This document shows, one piece after another, positions 1-8,172 of a stretch of 64,000 bases of DNA. The stretch comes from Lachnoclostridium sp. An196. Lineage in GTDB: Bacteria; Bacillota; Clostridia; Lachnospirales; Lachnospiraceae. The translations under genes and the position numbers were made by a program. Within the stretch, counting starts at the first letter, position 1. Every line of letters starts with the position of its first letter. The notes beneath the pieces are model-generated. The model did not search any database, was not told the origin of the DNA, and was given only the letters and a program-made list of their open reading frames with translations. The stretch spans positions 310,001 to 374,000 of the forward strand of contig NZ_NFJZ01000002.1 in assembly GCF_002160135.1 (NCBI RefSeq), read 5' to 3'.

Positions 1-1
1 A

Positions 2-130
2 CTGTCTCTTCTGATCCTGGCGGTAAATCTTGCCGCCAAAGGCCTGTTCCATTATATAGCCACGGACAGGCAGAAAATAAAAGTAAAAAGGACGGTGCGC
101 CGTCCGGTGATCTCCAAATCGGCGGGCTGA
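2..130 (+). CDS. ABC transporter permease, C-terminal end (partial)
   Basis: An open frame enters from the left edge and stops at TGA 128-130. The last 42 residues begin with a hydrophobic stretch (LSLLILAVNLAAKGLFHYIA) and end in a basic tail, as expected for the last membrane helix and cytoplasmic end of a binding-protein-dependent transport permease. The genes that follow are for 2-aminoethylphosphonate (AEP) use, so this is probably the AEP importer permease (PhnV or PhnU type). That assignment rests on context, because too little of the protein is present to identify alone. Confidence 0.6.
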   Translation: MSLLILAVNLAAKGLFHYIATDRQKIKVKRTVRRPVISKSAG

Positions 131-175
131 ACAGCTATAACTGAAAAAATCAAAAGAAATGTGAGGAAAAGAAGA

Positions 176-349
176 ATGAAAAATGTAAAAAGATGTACGT
201 CCCTGTTGCTTGCGGCGGCGATGCTGTCCGCGGCAGTTCTGACCGGATGCGGTTCCGGAGCTAATGCGGCTTCCGGAGAAGTGGTGATCTACACCAATGC
301 GGATGACGAAGCGATGGAGGCGATGAAACATGCTCTGGACGCCAATGGA
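176..349 (+). pseudogene. AEP-type ABC substrate-binding lipoprotein, N-terminal stub only
   Basis: ATG 176 follows a GAGGAAAA ribosome binding site. The frame gives a lipoprotein signal peptide with lipobox LTGC, then the start of a mature extracellular solute-binding protein (GEVVIYTNADDEAMEAM). This opening is typical of iron/phosphonate-class binding proteins such as PhnS. After 58 residues (about codon 347) the similarity stops and the DNA continues, in another frame, as the middle of phnW. The stub frame then runs out of frame to a stop at 467-469. About 300 residues of the normal protein are missing, so it cannot bind substrate. The likely cause is a deletion (see findings). Confidence 0.8.
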
Positions 350-1130
350 AGAATTTCATTACGACCAGATCCCGGATGCCGGGCGCGTGGAAGAGATCCT
401 GAAAGAACATCCGGAGATCACCCATGTGTCCATGGTACACAGCGAGACGACTTCGGGAATTCTCAATGATATCGCATCTGTGACAAAAGCAGTAAAGGCA
501 GCCGGAAAAACCATGATCGTGGACGCCATGTCCAGCTTTGCCGGCGTGGATATACCGGTGGGAGAGCTTCAGCTCGATTTTCTGATCAGCAGCGCCAACA
601 AATGTATTCAAGGTGTGCCGGGATTCTCTTTTATCATCTGCCGCAGGAAGGCGCTGGACCAATGTGAGGGGAAGGCCAGGAGCCTGTCCCTGGATCTGTA
701 CGATCAGTGGAAGACCATGCAGGCGGACGGAAAATGGAGATTTACTTCCCCCACGCATGTGGTGCTTGCATTCGCGAAAGCCCTGGAGGAATTGGACGAG
801 GAAGGCGGTATCGAAGCCCGCAGCCGTCGTTACCAGGAAAATAACCGCTATCTGATCAGTCATATGAAGGCTATGGGATTTATCCCTTATGTGTCGGAAG
901 AACACCAGGGACCGATTATCACTACTTTCTTCTATCCGGAGAACAGGAACTACACTTTTGATGAGATGTACCGTTACATCAAAGAGAGAGGCTATGCGAT
1001 TTATCCCGGCAAAGTGACGGATGCAGATACTTTCCGCATCGGAAATATCGGGGAGATCTATCTGGAAGATATGGAAAAACTCTGCCGGATTTTCCGGGAG
1101 TTTCTTCAGGCAAAGGGGGCGGCGGCATGA
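345..1130 (+). pseudogene. phnW: 2-aminoethylphosphonate-pyruvate transaminase, 5'-truncated
   Basis: From ATG 345 (MEEFHYDQIPD) the frame reads as the C-terminal two thirds of PhnW. It carries the VHSETTSGILND segment, the DAMSSFAG segment and the PLP-lysine motif SSANKCIQG. PhnW normally has about 365 residues and moves the amino group of AEP to pyruvate, giving phosphonoacetaldehyde. Here about 100 N-terminal residues are absent and the frame starts inside the remnant of the upstream binding-protein gene. An ATG at 330 in this frame could start a 266-residue product, but without the N-terminal part of the PLP fold it is unlikely to work. Its TGA overlaps the phnX start (ATGA). Confidence 0.85.
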
Positions 1131-1891
1131 AATGTGAAGCGGTGATCTTTGACTGGGCCGGGACGACGGTTGACTATGGATGTTTTGCTCCGATGCAGGC
1201 TTTTATGGAAATCTTCCGCGCATACGGAATCGAACCGACGATGGAAGAAACAAGAAGACCCATGGGTATGCTGAAATGGGACCATATCAAGACTATGCTG
1301 CAGATGGAGCGCATCGGGGAAGAATTCCGCCGGATTCACGGCAGAGATTTCACGGATGTGGATGTAGACGCCATGCACAACCGTTTTCAGGAGATGCTTC
1401 TCGGCATCCTGGACAGGTTCTCCGATCCGAAAGATTATGTGAGAGAAACGGTGGAGGCGCTTCGCAGGAAAGGGATCCGGATTGGATCTACTACCGGATA
1501 TACCGACGTCATGATGGAAATCGTGACCAGAGAGGCAGCGAAGAAAGGTTATGAACCGGATTGCTGGTTCAGTCCGGATTCTGTCCAGCATATGGGGCGT
1601 CCCTATCCGTATATGATTTTCCGGAATATGGAAATGCTCCGGGTCGCGTCCGTAAAAAATGTGATCAAAGTGGGCGATACCATTTCTGATATAAAAGAAG
1701 GCAGAAACGCGGGCGTGTTCACTGTGGGAATCGTCGAAGGGAGCTCTGAGATGGGGCTGACCAAAGAGGAGTACGAAGCCCTGGACGATGAAACCAGAGA
1801 GCAGATGATCCGCAGAGTAACGGACCGCTATATGGAAGCTGGCGCAGATCGGGTAATCCGGGATATCCGCGGGGTGCTGGAGCTGGTTTAG
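1127..1891 (+). CDS. phnX: Phosphonoacetaldehyde hydrolase
   Basis: This 254-residue HAD-superfamily enzyme cleaves the C-P bond of phosphonoacetaldehyde to acetaldehyde and phosphate. The nucleophile motif is IFDWAGTTVD (Asp9). Lys50 in MGMLKWDHIK sits where PhnX has its Schiff-base lysine. The conserved GSTTGYT and KVGDTISDIKEGRNAG segments complete the HAD core, and the length is normal. The start overlaps the phnW stop by ATGA, so translation was coupled to phnW. The enzyme itself looks intact although its upstream partner is broken, so the pathway may survive only if a second phnW exists elsewhere. Confidence 0.93.
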   Translation: MKCEAVIFDWAGTTVDYGCFAPMQAFMEIFRAYGIEPTMEETRRPMGMLKWDHIKTMLQMERIGEEFRRIHGRDFTDVDVDAMHNRFQEMLLGILDRFSDPKDYVRETVEALRRKGIRIGSTTGYTDVMMEIVTREAAKKGYEPDCWFSPDSVQHMGRPYPYMIFRNMEMLRVASVKNVIKVGDTISDIKEGRNAGVFTVGIVEGSSEMGLTKEEYEALDDETREQMIRRVTDRYMEAGADRVIRDIRGVLELV

Positions 1892-1921
1892 CCGAAATAA
1901 GAATGAAAAATGGAACAGAAA

Positions 1922-1954
1922 GGTGTCCTGTGCATTGCGCAGGCCCTTTTTTTT
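1922..1954 (+). terminator. Intrinsic terminator after phnX
   Basis: The arms CCTGTGC and GCGCAGG pair with one G-U step around a short loop and are followed by eight T residues. It closes the phosphonate operon and separates it from ribokinase. Confidence 0.65.
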
Positions 1955-2030
1955 ATGTAAAATTTATTTGACTTATAATTTACAGTTTAAGGAATATTTT
2001 GGAAAGAAACAGAAGGGCAGGGATGAAAGG

Positions 2031-3023
2031 ATGAAAAGAAAACCCAGGATATTAGTGGCAGGCAGCTTCGTCATGGACCAGATCGCATCGACAGAAGTCT
2101 TCCCCGGCGAAGGAGAGACTGTGCTGGGGAGATCGTTTCAGAAAGCTCCTGGAGGAAAGGGAGCGAACCAGGCCGTACAGGCGGCCAGACTTGGAGCGGA
2201 GGTGACCATGTTCGGAAAACTGGGCAGGGACGCGAACGGGGAGGAGATGCTGGAAACGTGCCGGAAGGCGGGAATCCATACCGAAGACGTTCTGTTTGAT
2301 CCGGTGCTGGCTTCCGGCTGTTCTGTGATAATCTTGGAAGAGAAGCCTGGGGAATCCACAAAAAACCGGATTATTGTAATTTCAGGATCTAACATGAGCA
2401 TTACAAAAACAGAAGCAGAGTCCCTGAGAGATAAGATCCGGAATTATGACCTGCTGATGCTGCAGCTGGAGATTCCCATGGAGATCAACGAGTATCTTGC
2501 GGAGATGGCCTTTGAAAACGGAGTGCCGGTCATGCTGAATTCGGCGCCAAGCGCTCCACTCTCGGATTCCTTGCTTTCCCATCTTGCCTTTATTTCGCCG
2601 AATGAGCATGAAGCGGAAGATCTGACAGGGATTCCGATCCGCCGGGAAGGGGATCATGTGAATCTGGAAGATGCAAGAACGGCTGCGGAAGCGCTGAGAG
2701 AGAAAGGAGTTCAGAACGTACTGATCACGCTGGGGTCCGGAGGAGCGGTACTGCTGGGTCCGGACGGATTTGTACACAGTCCGTGCGTGGAGGGCATCAC
2801 AGCCGTGGACCCCACAGCTGCGGGAGATTCCTTTGTGGGAGCCTTCTGTGTGGGAACCTGCTGTGGATGGACGAATCAGGAACTGCTGCAGTTTGCCAAC
2901 CATACGGCGGCATTGACAGTTTCCGCCATGGGAGCGATGCCTTCACTTCCTTCTCTTGAAAAAGTGGAACGGTTCATGGCTCAGAAAAATATTCTTCTTC
3001 CGGATATTTCCGTATTGAAGTAA
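2031..3023 (+). CDS. rbsK: Ribokinase (PfkB family)
   Basis: This 330-residue PfkB-family sugar kinase probably phosphorylates ribose at O5. The N-terminal motif APGGKGANQAVQAARLG is the ribokinase-type signature, and the C-terminal DPTAAGDSFVGAF carries the catalytic Asp and anion hole. The start at ATG 2031 (MKRKPRILVAGSFVMDQ) was chosen because the fold begins there and a purine-rich stretch precedes it; an earlier in-frame codon would add an unrelated extension. No ribose transporter or LacI regulator lies beside it, so the physiological substrate is inferred. Other PfkB sugars cannot be excluded. Confidence 0.88.
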   Translation: MKRKPRILVAGSFVMDQIASTEVFPGEGETVLGRSFQKAPGGKGANQAVQAARLGAEVTMFGKLGRDANGEEMLETCRKAGIHTEDVLFDPVLASGCSVIILEEKPGESTKNRIIVISGSNMSITKTEAESLRDKIRNYDLLMLQLEIPMEINEYLAEMAFENGVPVMLNSAPSAPLSDSLLSHLAFISPNEHEAEDLTGIPIRREGDHVNLEDARTAAEALREKGVQNVLITLGSGGAVLLGPDGFVHSPCVEGITAVDPTAAGDSFVGAFCVGTCCGWTNQELLQFANHTAALTVSAMGAMPSLPSLEKVERFMAQKNILLPDISVLK

Positions 3024-3106
3024 AAAGTACTTACATGCATATTCTTTTGTGTGGTAGACTGAATATAGAAACGATGATGTGGCGTACAGGACAAGGAGGA
3101 TTGAGT

Positions 3107-3328
3107 ATGCATGAATATGAGATTATTCACGAGATTGTGAATGCCTGCGGGGGAGCGGGAAGAGCGGAGACCGCGATCATCGAGGCAGACGCGGAGAGTC
3201 CGGAAGCGTACATGAAAAGTGTTCATCCGGATGACTTCGATAAGGCGGTAAGCTCCGAAAAAGACGGAGCCGTCGTCTATACGCTGGCGCTAGGCGCGGT
3301 GACACACAAGTACACATTTCAGGAATAA
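3107..3328 (+). CDS. Small hypothetical protein, 73 residues
   Basis: An ideal AAGGAGGA ribosome binding site precedes ATG 3107 (MHEYEIIHEIVNACGG). The protein is soluble and acidic, has one cysteine and shows no signal peptide or membrane segment. I do not recognise the family. The gene stands alone, is followed by a good terminator, and converges with the histidine kinase on the other strand. The strong translation signal and separate terminator argue that it is a real expressed gene. Confidence 0.72.
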   Translation: MHEYEIIHEIVNACGGAGRAETAIIEADAESPEAYMKSVHPDDFDKAVSSEKDGAVVYTLALGAVTHKYTFQE

Positions 3329-3332
3329 GGAT

Positions 3333-3370
3333 GGAGCAGCTTTCATTAAGAAGGCTGCTCCGGTTCTTTT
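3333..3370 (+). terminator. Terminator after the 73-residue gene
   Basis: GGAGCAGC (3333-3340) pairs perfectly with GCTGCTCC (3354-3361), followed by a T-rich tail. The stop codon of the convergent histidine kinase (3346-3348) lies inside the hairpin loop. Confidence 0.75.
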
Positions 3371-4731
3371 CCCGGCCATATATGAATTGTGTGATTGTCT
3401 GTGAACCGTATGGTCCAGCCATGCGCCTGGAAGATCTGGCATACGATGCGCAGTCCCATAATGTGGGGCGTGCCGGGTGGCTGTTCGGATGCGGAGGGTA
3501 CAGAGACATCCCGGTTCAGCAGTCGGATGATTTCGCCGGGAATGCCGCAGCCGTCGTCAGAGACCTGAAAACAGATCCCTTCCGCGTCCGGGCAAGCGGT
3601 AACCGTGACCGTACAGCCCTGGGGATTGTGCCGGATACTGTTGTGGAGCAGATTGCGGAACGCTCTCAGGATCAGCTGGCGGTCTCCTTTGACCAGCATT
3701 TTTTCCACGCCCGGATCAATATACAGATCAAAAGCATAACGGTCAGGCAGCCCCTGGTTGTAGAATCCGCTGACGATCTCGCGCAGCAGTCCCGCAGGAG
3801 AAAAGGAGGACAGGCGCAGGGGCTGCATGTCATATTCCAGTTTGGACGTCAGATTCAGGTCCTCGATCAGCTGCTTGATCTGAAGACTTTGTTCTTCGAT
3901 CAGCCGGGCCTGCTGTCTGTGGTCCGGACTCAGAGCCGGATCCCCTTTCATGGTATCGGCATATCCCATGATCAGCGAAAGGGGCGTGCGGATATCGTGA
4001 GAGACGCCGGAGATCCAGGCAGTCCGGGCGTCGTCCCTTTTCTTCAGATGCTTTTTCTGCTGTTCCAGAATCCGGGACGTCTGATTCAGCTGCCGCGCCA
4101 GCAGCTCCGTCATACCCTTTTCCGGAAGCCGGATCGCTTCCTGCCGGGAAAGCCGCTCGATTCCCACTGCCACAGAGCGCAGAGAACGGTAGAAGAAAAA
4201 TCCCAGCAGCAGGCACAGAACCGCGACAAAAAGCAGGTTGCAGATCAGCCCCGCCCCTATGGCATTGGGGATCTTGTGCAGAAAAGACAAGGATTCGCTG
4301 ACATTGTATTTCCAGATGGTATCCCTGGGGTGGGCAGTGACCAGAAGACCGTAATCGGTGACCCTGGTCGTCACGGGATAATCGTCCAGGTACCATTTAC
4401 TGAAAGCGGAGACCTGGGGAACTGTATAGGAATGGCCCAGATTCTCCGGAAGCTGCCATTGCCATACGATGTTCCCGGCGTCGTCCAGAAGCATGGCCCA
4501 GGAATAGTCTCCTTCCAGATAGTCATATCCCTCTTCTGAAAGGGCGGGGCGCCCGTCTTCTTCCGAAATCTCTGAAGCGATCTGTCCGGTGGTGCGGCTG
4601 ATGAAATTGGTGGACCGGATGATCTGGAATCCGATGATGACGTAAAGCACTACGTTGAACAGGAGTACGCTCAGCACGATCAGCACGGCCGTGGCCAGAT
4701 AGTGGAAAAGAATCTTGGAAAGGCTTTTCAT
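3346..4731 (-). CDS. Sensor histidine kinase, module 1 (LanK/CprK-like)
   Basis: This 461-residue membrane kinase has a helix near residues 9-33, an extracytoplasmic sensor of roughly 130 residues, a second helix, and a cytoplasmic HisKA-HATPase core. The phospho-accepting His lies in GVSHDIRTPLSLIMGYA, the N box is NLLHNSIRHNPQG and the G1 box is DDGCGIP. The sensor carries WAMLLDDAGNIVWQ and FSKWYLDDYPV, and the kinase at 31921-33288 has nearly the same strings, so the two are paralogues. The start was placed at ATG 4731 because it overlaps the regulator stop as ATGA. The family usually detects antimicrobial peptides and controls the adjacent transporter; the ligand is unknown here. Confidence 0.92.
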   Translation of the reverse strand: MKSLSKILFHYLATAVLIVLSVLLFNVVLYVIIGFQIIRSTNFISRTTGQIASEISEEDGRPALSEEGYDYLEGDYSWAMLLDDAGNIVWQWQLPENLGHSYTVPQVSAFSKWYLDDYPVTTRVTDYGLLVTAHPRDTIWKYNVSESLSFLHKIPNAIGAGLICNLLFVAVLCLLLGFFFYRSLRSVAVGIERLSRQEAIRLPEKGMTELLARQLNQTSRILEQQKKHLKKRDDARTAWISGVSHDIRTPLSLIMGYADTMKGDPALSPDHRQQARLIEEQSLQIKQLIEDLNLTSKLEYDMQPLRLSSFSPAGLLREIVSGFYNQGLPDRYAFDLYIDPGVEKMLVKGDRQLILRAFRNLLHNSIRHNPQGCTVTVTACPDAEGICFQVSDDGCGIPGEIIRLLNRDVSVPSASEQPPGTPHIMGLRIVCQIFQAHGWTIRFTDNHTIHIWPGKEPEQPS

Positions 4732-5456
4732 GATCCGGTCTTCCCCCCTTTTGCCAGCTTGTATCCCAGTCCCCGGACGGTCAGAAGCCATGCCGGGTGA
4801 GAGGGGTCTTCTTCAATCTTTTCCCTCAGGCGGCGGATGTGGACCATCAGGGTATTTTCATATCCGTAATAATTTTCACCCCATACCGCATCGGAAAGAG
4901 CGTCGAAAGTGACGATGTTGCCGCGGTTCTCATTCAGTTTTTTCAGGAGTGCCAGCTCTTTTGCGGTCATGGAAGTCTCCTTTCCGTCTTTCTGTCTTAC
5001 GATTCCGCTTTCCAGATAGACGGTGCGGTTTCCCAAATGCAGTTCCGGCGACGGCGATTCCTGATGGAGCGAGGAAAAGTAGGTGCGTTTCAGGATGGCG
5101 GTAAGACGCAGTGCCAGCTCGTCGGGGAGAAACGGCTTTGTGATATAGTCGTCGGCACCCAGTCCCAGGCCGAAGAGCCGGTCATTGTCCTCGTCTTTGG
5201 CAGACAGAAAAAGTACCGGAACGTCGGAAGACATCCGAAACTCCCGCATAAGAGAGAACCCGTCTCCGTCCGGAAGCATAACGTCAAGAATCATGAGCTC
5301 CGGCTGAAAAGTGCGGAACTTTTCTTTTGCCTGTCCGCAGCAGGAAGCGGTCTCAATAGAAAGGAATCCTTTGCGGGACAGGATATTCTTCAGCATTTCT
5401 AAAATATCGGCATTGTCGTCCACGATCAGGATTCTGCTTTCGTACAGATTGGTCAT
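4728..5456 (-). CDS. OmpR/PhoB-family response regulator, module 1
   Basis: This 242-residue regulator has an N-terminal receiver with acceptor Asp in LMILDVMLPDGDGF and the conserved Lys in ITKPFLPDEL. Its C-terminal winged helix ends in the recognition and wing segments LMVHIRRLREKIEEDP and VRGLGYKL. It is cotranscribed with the kinase (4-nt overlap) and divergent from the ABC genes at 5635. A TATAAT on the minus strand (5503-5498), 17 bp from CTGAAA (5526-5521), is a plausible promoter. The likely target is the four-repeat site at 5543-5580 in front of the ABC operon. Confidence 0.94.
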   Translation of the reverse strand: MTNLYESRILIVDDNADILEMLKNILSRKGFLSIETASCCGQAKEKFRTFQPELMILDVMLPDGDGFSLMREFRMSSDVPVLFLSAKDEDNDRLFGLGLGADDYITKPFLPDELALRLTAILKRTYFSSLHQESPSPELHLGNRTVYLESGIVRQKDGKETSMTAKELALLKKLNENRGNIVTFDALSDAVWGENYYGYENTLMVHIRRLREKIEEDPSHPAWLLTVRGLGYKLAKGGKTGS

Positions 5457-5542
5457 GTGTATCGTCCTCCTTTGCGAAACCCCGCGGCTTCTGTATTATT
5501 ATAAGAGTTTTTCCGCCTGTTTTCAGCAGAAAACCGAAAAAT

Positions 5543-5595
5543 TAAGGAAATTGTAAGGGAGCCTTAAAGGGCCGGTAAGAGAGATCCTGTATGAT
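5543..5595 (+). promoter_or_regulatory. Four 11-bp-spaced pentamers plus -10, module 1 ABC promoter
   Basis: TAAGG 5543, TAAGG 5554, TAAAG 5565 and TAAGA 5576 start exactly 11 bp apart, one helical turn. They are followed by a -10 TATGAT at 5590-5595 and no good -35. Direct repeats on one face of the helix, next to a lone -10, are the usual binding pattern of OmpR/PhoB-class activators. From memory, the SpaR 'spa box' is likewise a pentamer with a 6-nt spacer. Binding by the module 1 regulator is inferred. Confidence 0.66.
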
Positions 5596-5634
5596 GATCA
5601 TGAACCGAAAAGGAAAAAGAAAGGCGGAAGAAAT

Positions 5635-6549
5635 ATGAAGTATATGATCGAGACAAACGGCCTCTGCAAGAAGTACGGGGACAAATATTCAGTGAAAAAA
5701 TGCAGTCTGAAAATACGTCCGGGCTGTGTCTATGGATTTTTGGGCCCCAACGGAGCTGGCAAGTCCACGACGATGAAAATGATCCTGGGCCTGGTACAGC
5801 CTACGGCAGGAGAGATCCGGATCTTTGGAGAAGAAATAACGGAAAGGAACCGGATCGAAATTCTGCGGGATACAGGGTCATTGATTGAATCGCCTTCCTA
5901 TTATGGGCATCTGACGGGAAGAGAGAACCTGGAAATCATCCGGACCCTGAAAGGGGTGCCCGAAAAGGAGATCGATGAAGTACTGCAGATCGTGCGGCTG
6001 GAGGGACAGCAGAAGAAAAAGGTAAGGGAGTATTCCCTGGGTATGAAGCAGAGACTGGGACTGGCCGCCGCGCTTCTGGGCAGGCCCAGGCTGCTTTTGC
6101 TGGACGAACCGACCAACGGGCTGGATCCCGCGGGGATCCAGGAGATGAGGGATCTGATCTCCGGTCTGCCGGAGCATTACGGGATGACGGTCATGGTATC
6201 CAGCCATCTGCTCAGCGAGATGGACCAGATGGCCACGGATGTGGGAATCATCGATAAAGGAAAGATGATCTACCAGGGCAGTCTGGAAAAACTGCATGAA
6301 CAGGCGAAAGGGAGCCTGAGAGTCCATGCCCTGAACCAGGGGACAGCGGTCCGGATCCTGGATGAACACCGGGAAAAGTACCGTATCGACGGCGCGGATC
6401 TGCTGCTTCCGGAGCGAAGCGAACGGGAAGTGGCCGATGTGGTGACGATGCTGGCGGCCGAAGGGGCGCAGATCACCCATGTGGAGATGCAGCAGAAGAG
6501 CCTGGAGGACATCTTCCTGGCATTAACCGGAAGGCAGGTGAGTCTGTGA
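5635..6549 (+). CDS. Peptide ABC transporter ATPase, module 1 (LanF/CprA/BcrA-like)
   Basis: This 304-residue nucleotide-binding subunit has Walker A GPNGAGKST, signature YSLGMKQRLG in place of LSGGQ, Walker B LLLLDEPTNGLDP, and the switch His in SSHLLSEMD. The Q-loop position reads LIESP. A Glu there (the 'E-loop') is reported for lantibiotic-immunity ATPases such as NukF. The last 80 residues form the BcrA-type C-terminal extension. It overlaps the next permease, so the three genes form one operon. With its two permeases it should expel or shed membrane-active peptides, protecting the cell; no bacteriocin structural gene is nearby, so resistance rather than self-immunity is likely. Confidence 0.92.
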   Translation: MKYMIETNGLCKKYGDKYSVKKCSLKIRPGCVYGFLGPNGAGKSTTMKMILGLVQPTAGEIRIFGEEITERNRIEILRDTGSLIESPSYYGHLTGRENLEIIRTLKGVPEKEIDEVLQIVRLEGQQKKKVREYSLGMKQRLGLAAALLGRPRLLLLDEPTNGLDPAGIQEMRDLISGLPEHYGMTVMVSSHLLSEMDQMATDVGIIDKGKMIYQGSLEKLHEQAKGSLRVHALNQGTAVRILDEHREKYRIDGADLLLPERSEREVADVVTMLAAEGAQITHVEMQQKSLEDIFLALTGRQVSL

Positions 6550-7307
6550 TGCTGAGAGAATGGAAAACAGAATGGATGAAAGTCAGGCGAAGAAAGATCG
6601 GACTTCTGGTCGGCGCGTTTGTGGTCCTGATCTTTGCCTGGATTACCTGGGCGATCGGCGACTCGTCGGAAGAGCAGATCTATGACGGCTGGAGAGTATG
6701 CTTCCTGCAGTTTGCTCTGATTAATACGATCCTGCTTCCCACGATGATCGCCATGCTTGCCAGCCGGCTGTGCGACGCGGAGGTCAAAGGGAATACTTTG
6801 AAACTGCTGTGTACCATGGAGAAGAAAGGACGGCTGTTTGACCTGAAGCTATTAACAGGAGCGGTCTATCTGCTGCTTTTTATAATCGCGGAATATGCGA
6901 TGATGTTTTTCCTGTCTGCAGCGCTGGGATTTGGCCGTCCGGCAGAAACGCGGCACCTGGTATATTTTTTCCTGGAGAATTATACGTCAAGTATATTGCT
7001 GCTGCTCCTGCAGCAGGTACTGTCGTTTTTCTATGAGAACCAGATCATACCGCTGGCAGCCGGGCTGTTTGGATCTTTCGCGGGCCTGTTTTCCTGGTTT
7101 TTGCCGGGAGCTCCCGTCTGGTATCTGATACCCTGGGGATATTATTCCGAGCTTGCGTACATCAGTTACACCTGGGATGAAGCGACGCGGATCACGACCT
7201 ATTATAATGCGCCGTTTAATTTTCCGGGGCTTCTGATCCTGCTGGCAATCATCGCGGCAGGCTATGCGGCGGGCAGATATTTGTTTGTGACGAGAAAGGA
7301 GATCTGA
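6549..7307 (+). CDS. ABC-2 type permease, module 1, first subunit (LanE/CprB-like)
   Basis: About 252 residues with six predicted hydrophobic segments, starting with a basic cytoplasmic leader (MLREWKTEWMKVRRRKIG) that is typical of LanE/LanG permeases. ATG 6549 overlaps the ATPase stop by one base; a GTG at 6546 is an alternative start. It has no recognisable catalytic motif, as expected for an ABC-2 permease. It should dimerise with the next gene product to form the membrane channel of the peptide-resistance transporter. Confidence 0.86.
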   Translation: MLREWKTEWMKVRRRKIGLLVGAFVVLIFAWITWAIGDSSEEQIYDGWRVCFLQFALINTILLPTMIAMLASRLCDAEVKGNTLKLLCTMEKKGRLFDLKLLTGAVYLLLFIIAEYAMMFFLSAALGFGRPAETRHLVYFFLENYTSSILLLLLQQVLSFFYENQIIPLAAGLFGSFAGLFSWFLPGAPVWYLIPWGYYSELAYISYTWDEATRITTYYNAPFNFPGLLILLAIIAAGYAAGRYLFVTRKEI

Positions 7308-7308
7308 C

Positions 7309-8040
7309 ATGCTGGCAACTTGTATAAGAATGGAACAGAAAAAACTAAAGCATTCCCATCTCTGGCTGGTCTTTGCCGTGATACCGGTGATCCCGGCAGT
7401 GATGGGAGCGGGCAACTATATGCAGAATCTGGAGCTGCTGAAGTCCGGCTGGTATTCTCTCTGGACGCAGGTGTCCCTGTTTTACGCGAATTTCTTCTAC
7501 GCTCCTTTGATCGCGGTCTACTGCTCCTATATCTGGAGGGTGGAGCATATGAATTATAACTGGAATACACTGATGACCATGCCCGTGCCCAGAAGAGACA
7601 TTTTCCTGTCCAAACTGCTCTTATCCCTGGAGTGTACGGTGGGGCTGCAGCTCTGGCTCTGGATCCTCTACCTGATCACCGGCAAATATTGCGGACTTCC
7701 GGGTATGCCGCCCATCCAGATCCTGATCTGGCTTCTGAGAGGAAGCATCGGAGGCCTTGCCATCGCGGCGCTGCAGATGTGCCTGTCCATGGTGATCCGC
7801 AGTTTCGCCGTACCTGTCGCGCTGGCGCTGATTGGAAGTATTCTCGGACTGCTGGCCTCCAACAGCGGGCTGGGACTGTTCTGGCCATACTCGCTGATGA
7901 TGATGGGGATGAACGCCAACAGGCAGGAAGATATGGTCGGCAATCTGGGCGGGTTCCTGGCCGCCGCGCTGATCTTCCTGGTTTTGTTTGTTTCCTTTGG
8001 AGTCCTCTGGCTGAAGAAAAAAGATGTGACGGCGGGCTGA
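7309..8040 (+). CDS. ABC-2 type permease, module 1, second subunit (LanG/CprC-like)
   Basis: A 243-residue membrane protein with six hydrophobic segments and a short cytoplasmic N-terminus (MLATCIRMEQKKLKHSHLW). Its ATG lies one base after the previous stop, and AAAGGAG stands in front. Size and hydrophobic profile match the LanG/CprC subunit. It ends with LKKKDVTAG and closes the operon; I see no clear terminator in the following 130 bp. The order ATPase-permease-permease with a divergent kinase/regulator pair is repeated at 31.9-36.7 kb. Confidence 0.86.
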   Translation: MLATCIRMEQKKLKHSHLWLVFAVIPVIPAVMGAGNYMQNLELLKSGWYSLWTQVSLFYANFFYAPLIAVYCSYIWRVEHMNYNWNTLMTMPVPRRDIFLSKLLLSLECTVGLQLWLWILYLITGKYCGLPGMPPIQILIWLLRGSIGGLAIAALQMCLSMVIRSFAVPVALALIGSILGLLASNSGLGLFWPYSLMMMGMNANRQEDMVGNLGGFLAAALIFLVLFVSFGVLWLKKKDVTAG

Positions 8041-8172
8041 GAAATATTCATTTCCTGAAATTCGGGTATTGCTCCTTGTGTTTTCTGACAACGCTAAATA
8101 TAATAAAAGAGTAATTGCGAAACATCAACTTTACCCGGAGACTCAAAGAGTTTGTCAGGAGATCAAAACAGC

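Noticed and set aside
1968-1996. A sigma-A promoter for ribokinase with -35 TTGACT
   Set aside because: The -35 is good, but no acceptable -10 lies at 16-18 bp (GGAATA at best), so the element was not listed.
3331-4539. A 402-residue plus-strand reading frame starting in the terminator
   Set aside because: It is antisense to the module 1 kinase; its start lies in the terminator hairpin without a ribosome site and its sequence resembles no protein.
3346-8040. A bacteriocin biosynthesis locus
   Set aside because: Only sensor, regulator and LanFEG-type transporter genes are present. I found no prepeptide-like small gene, LanB/C/M enzyme or peptide exporter near either module.
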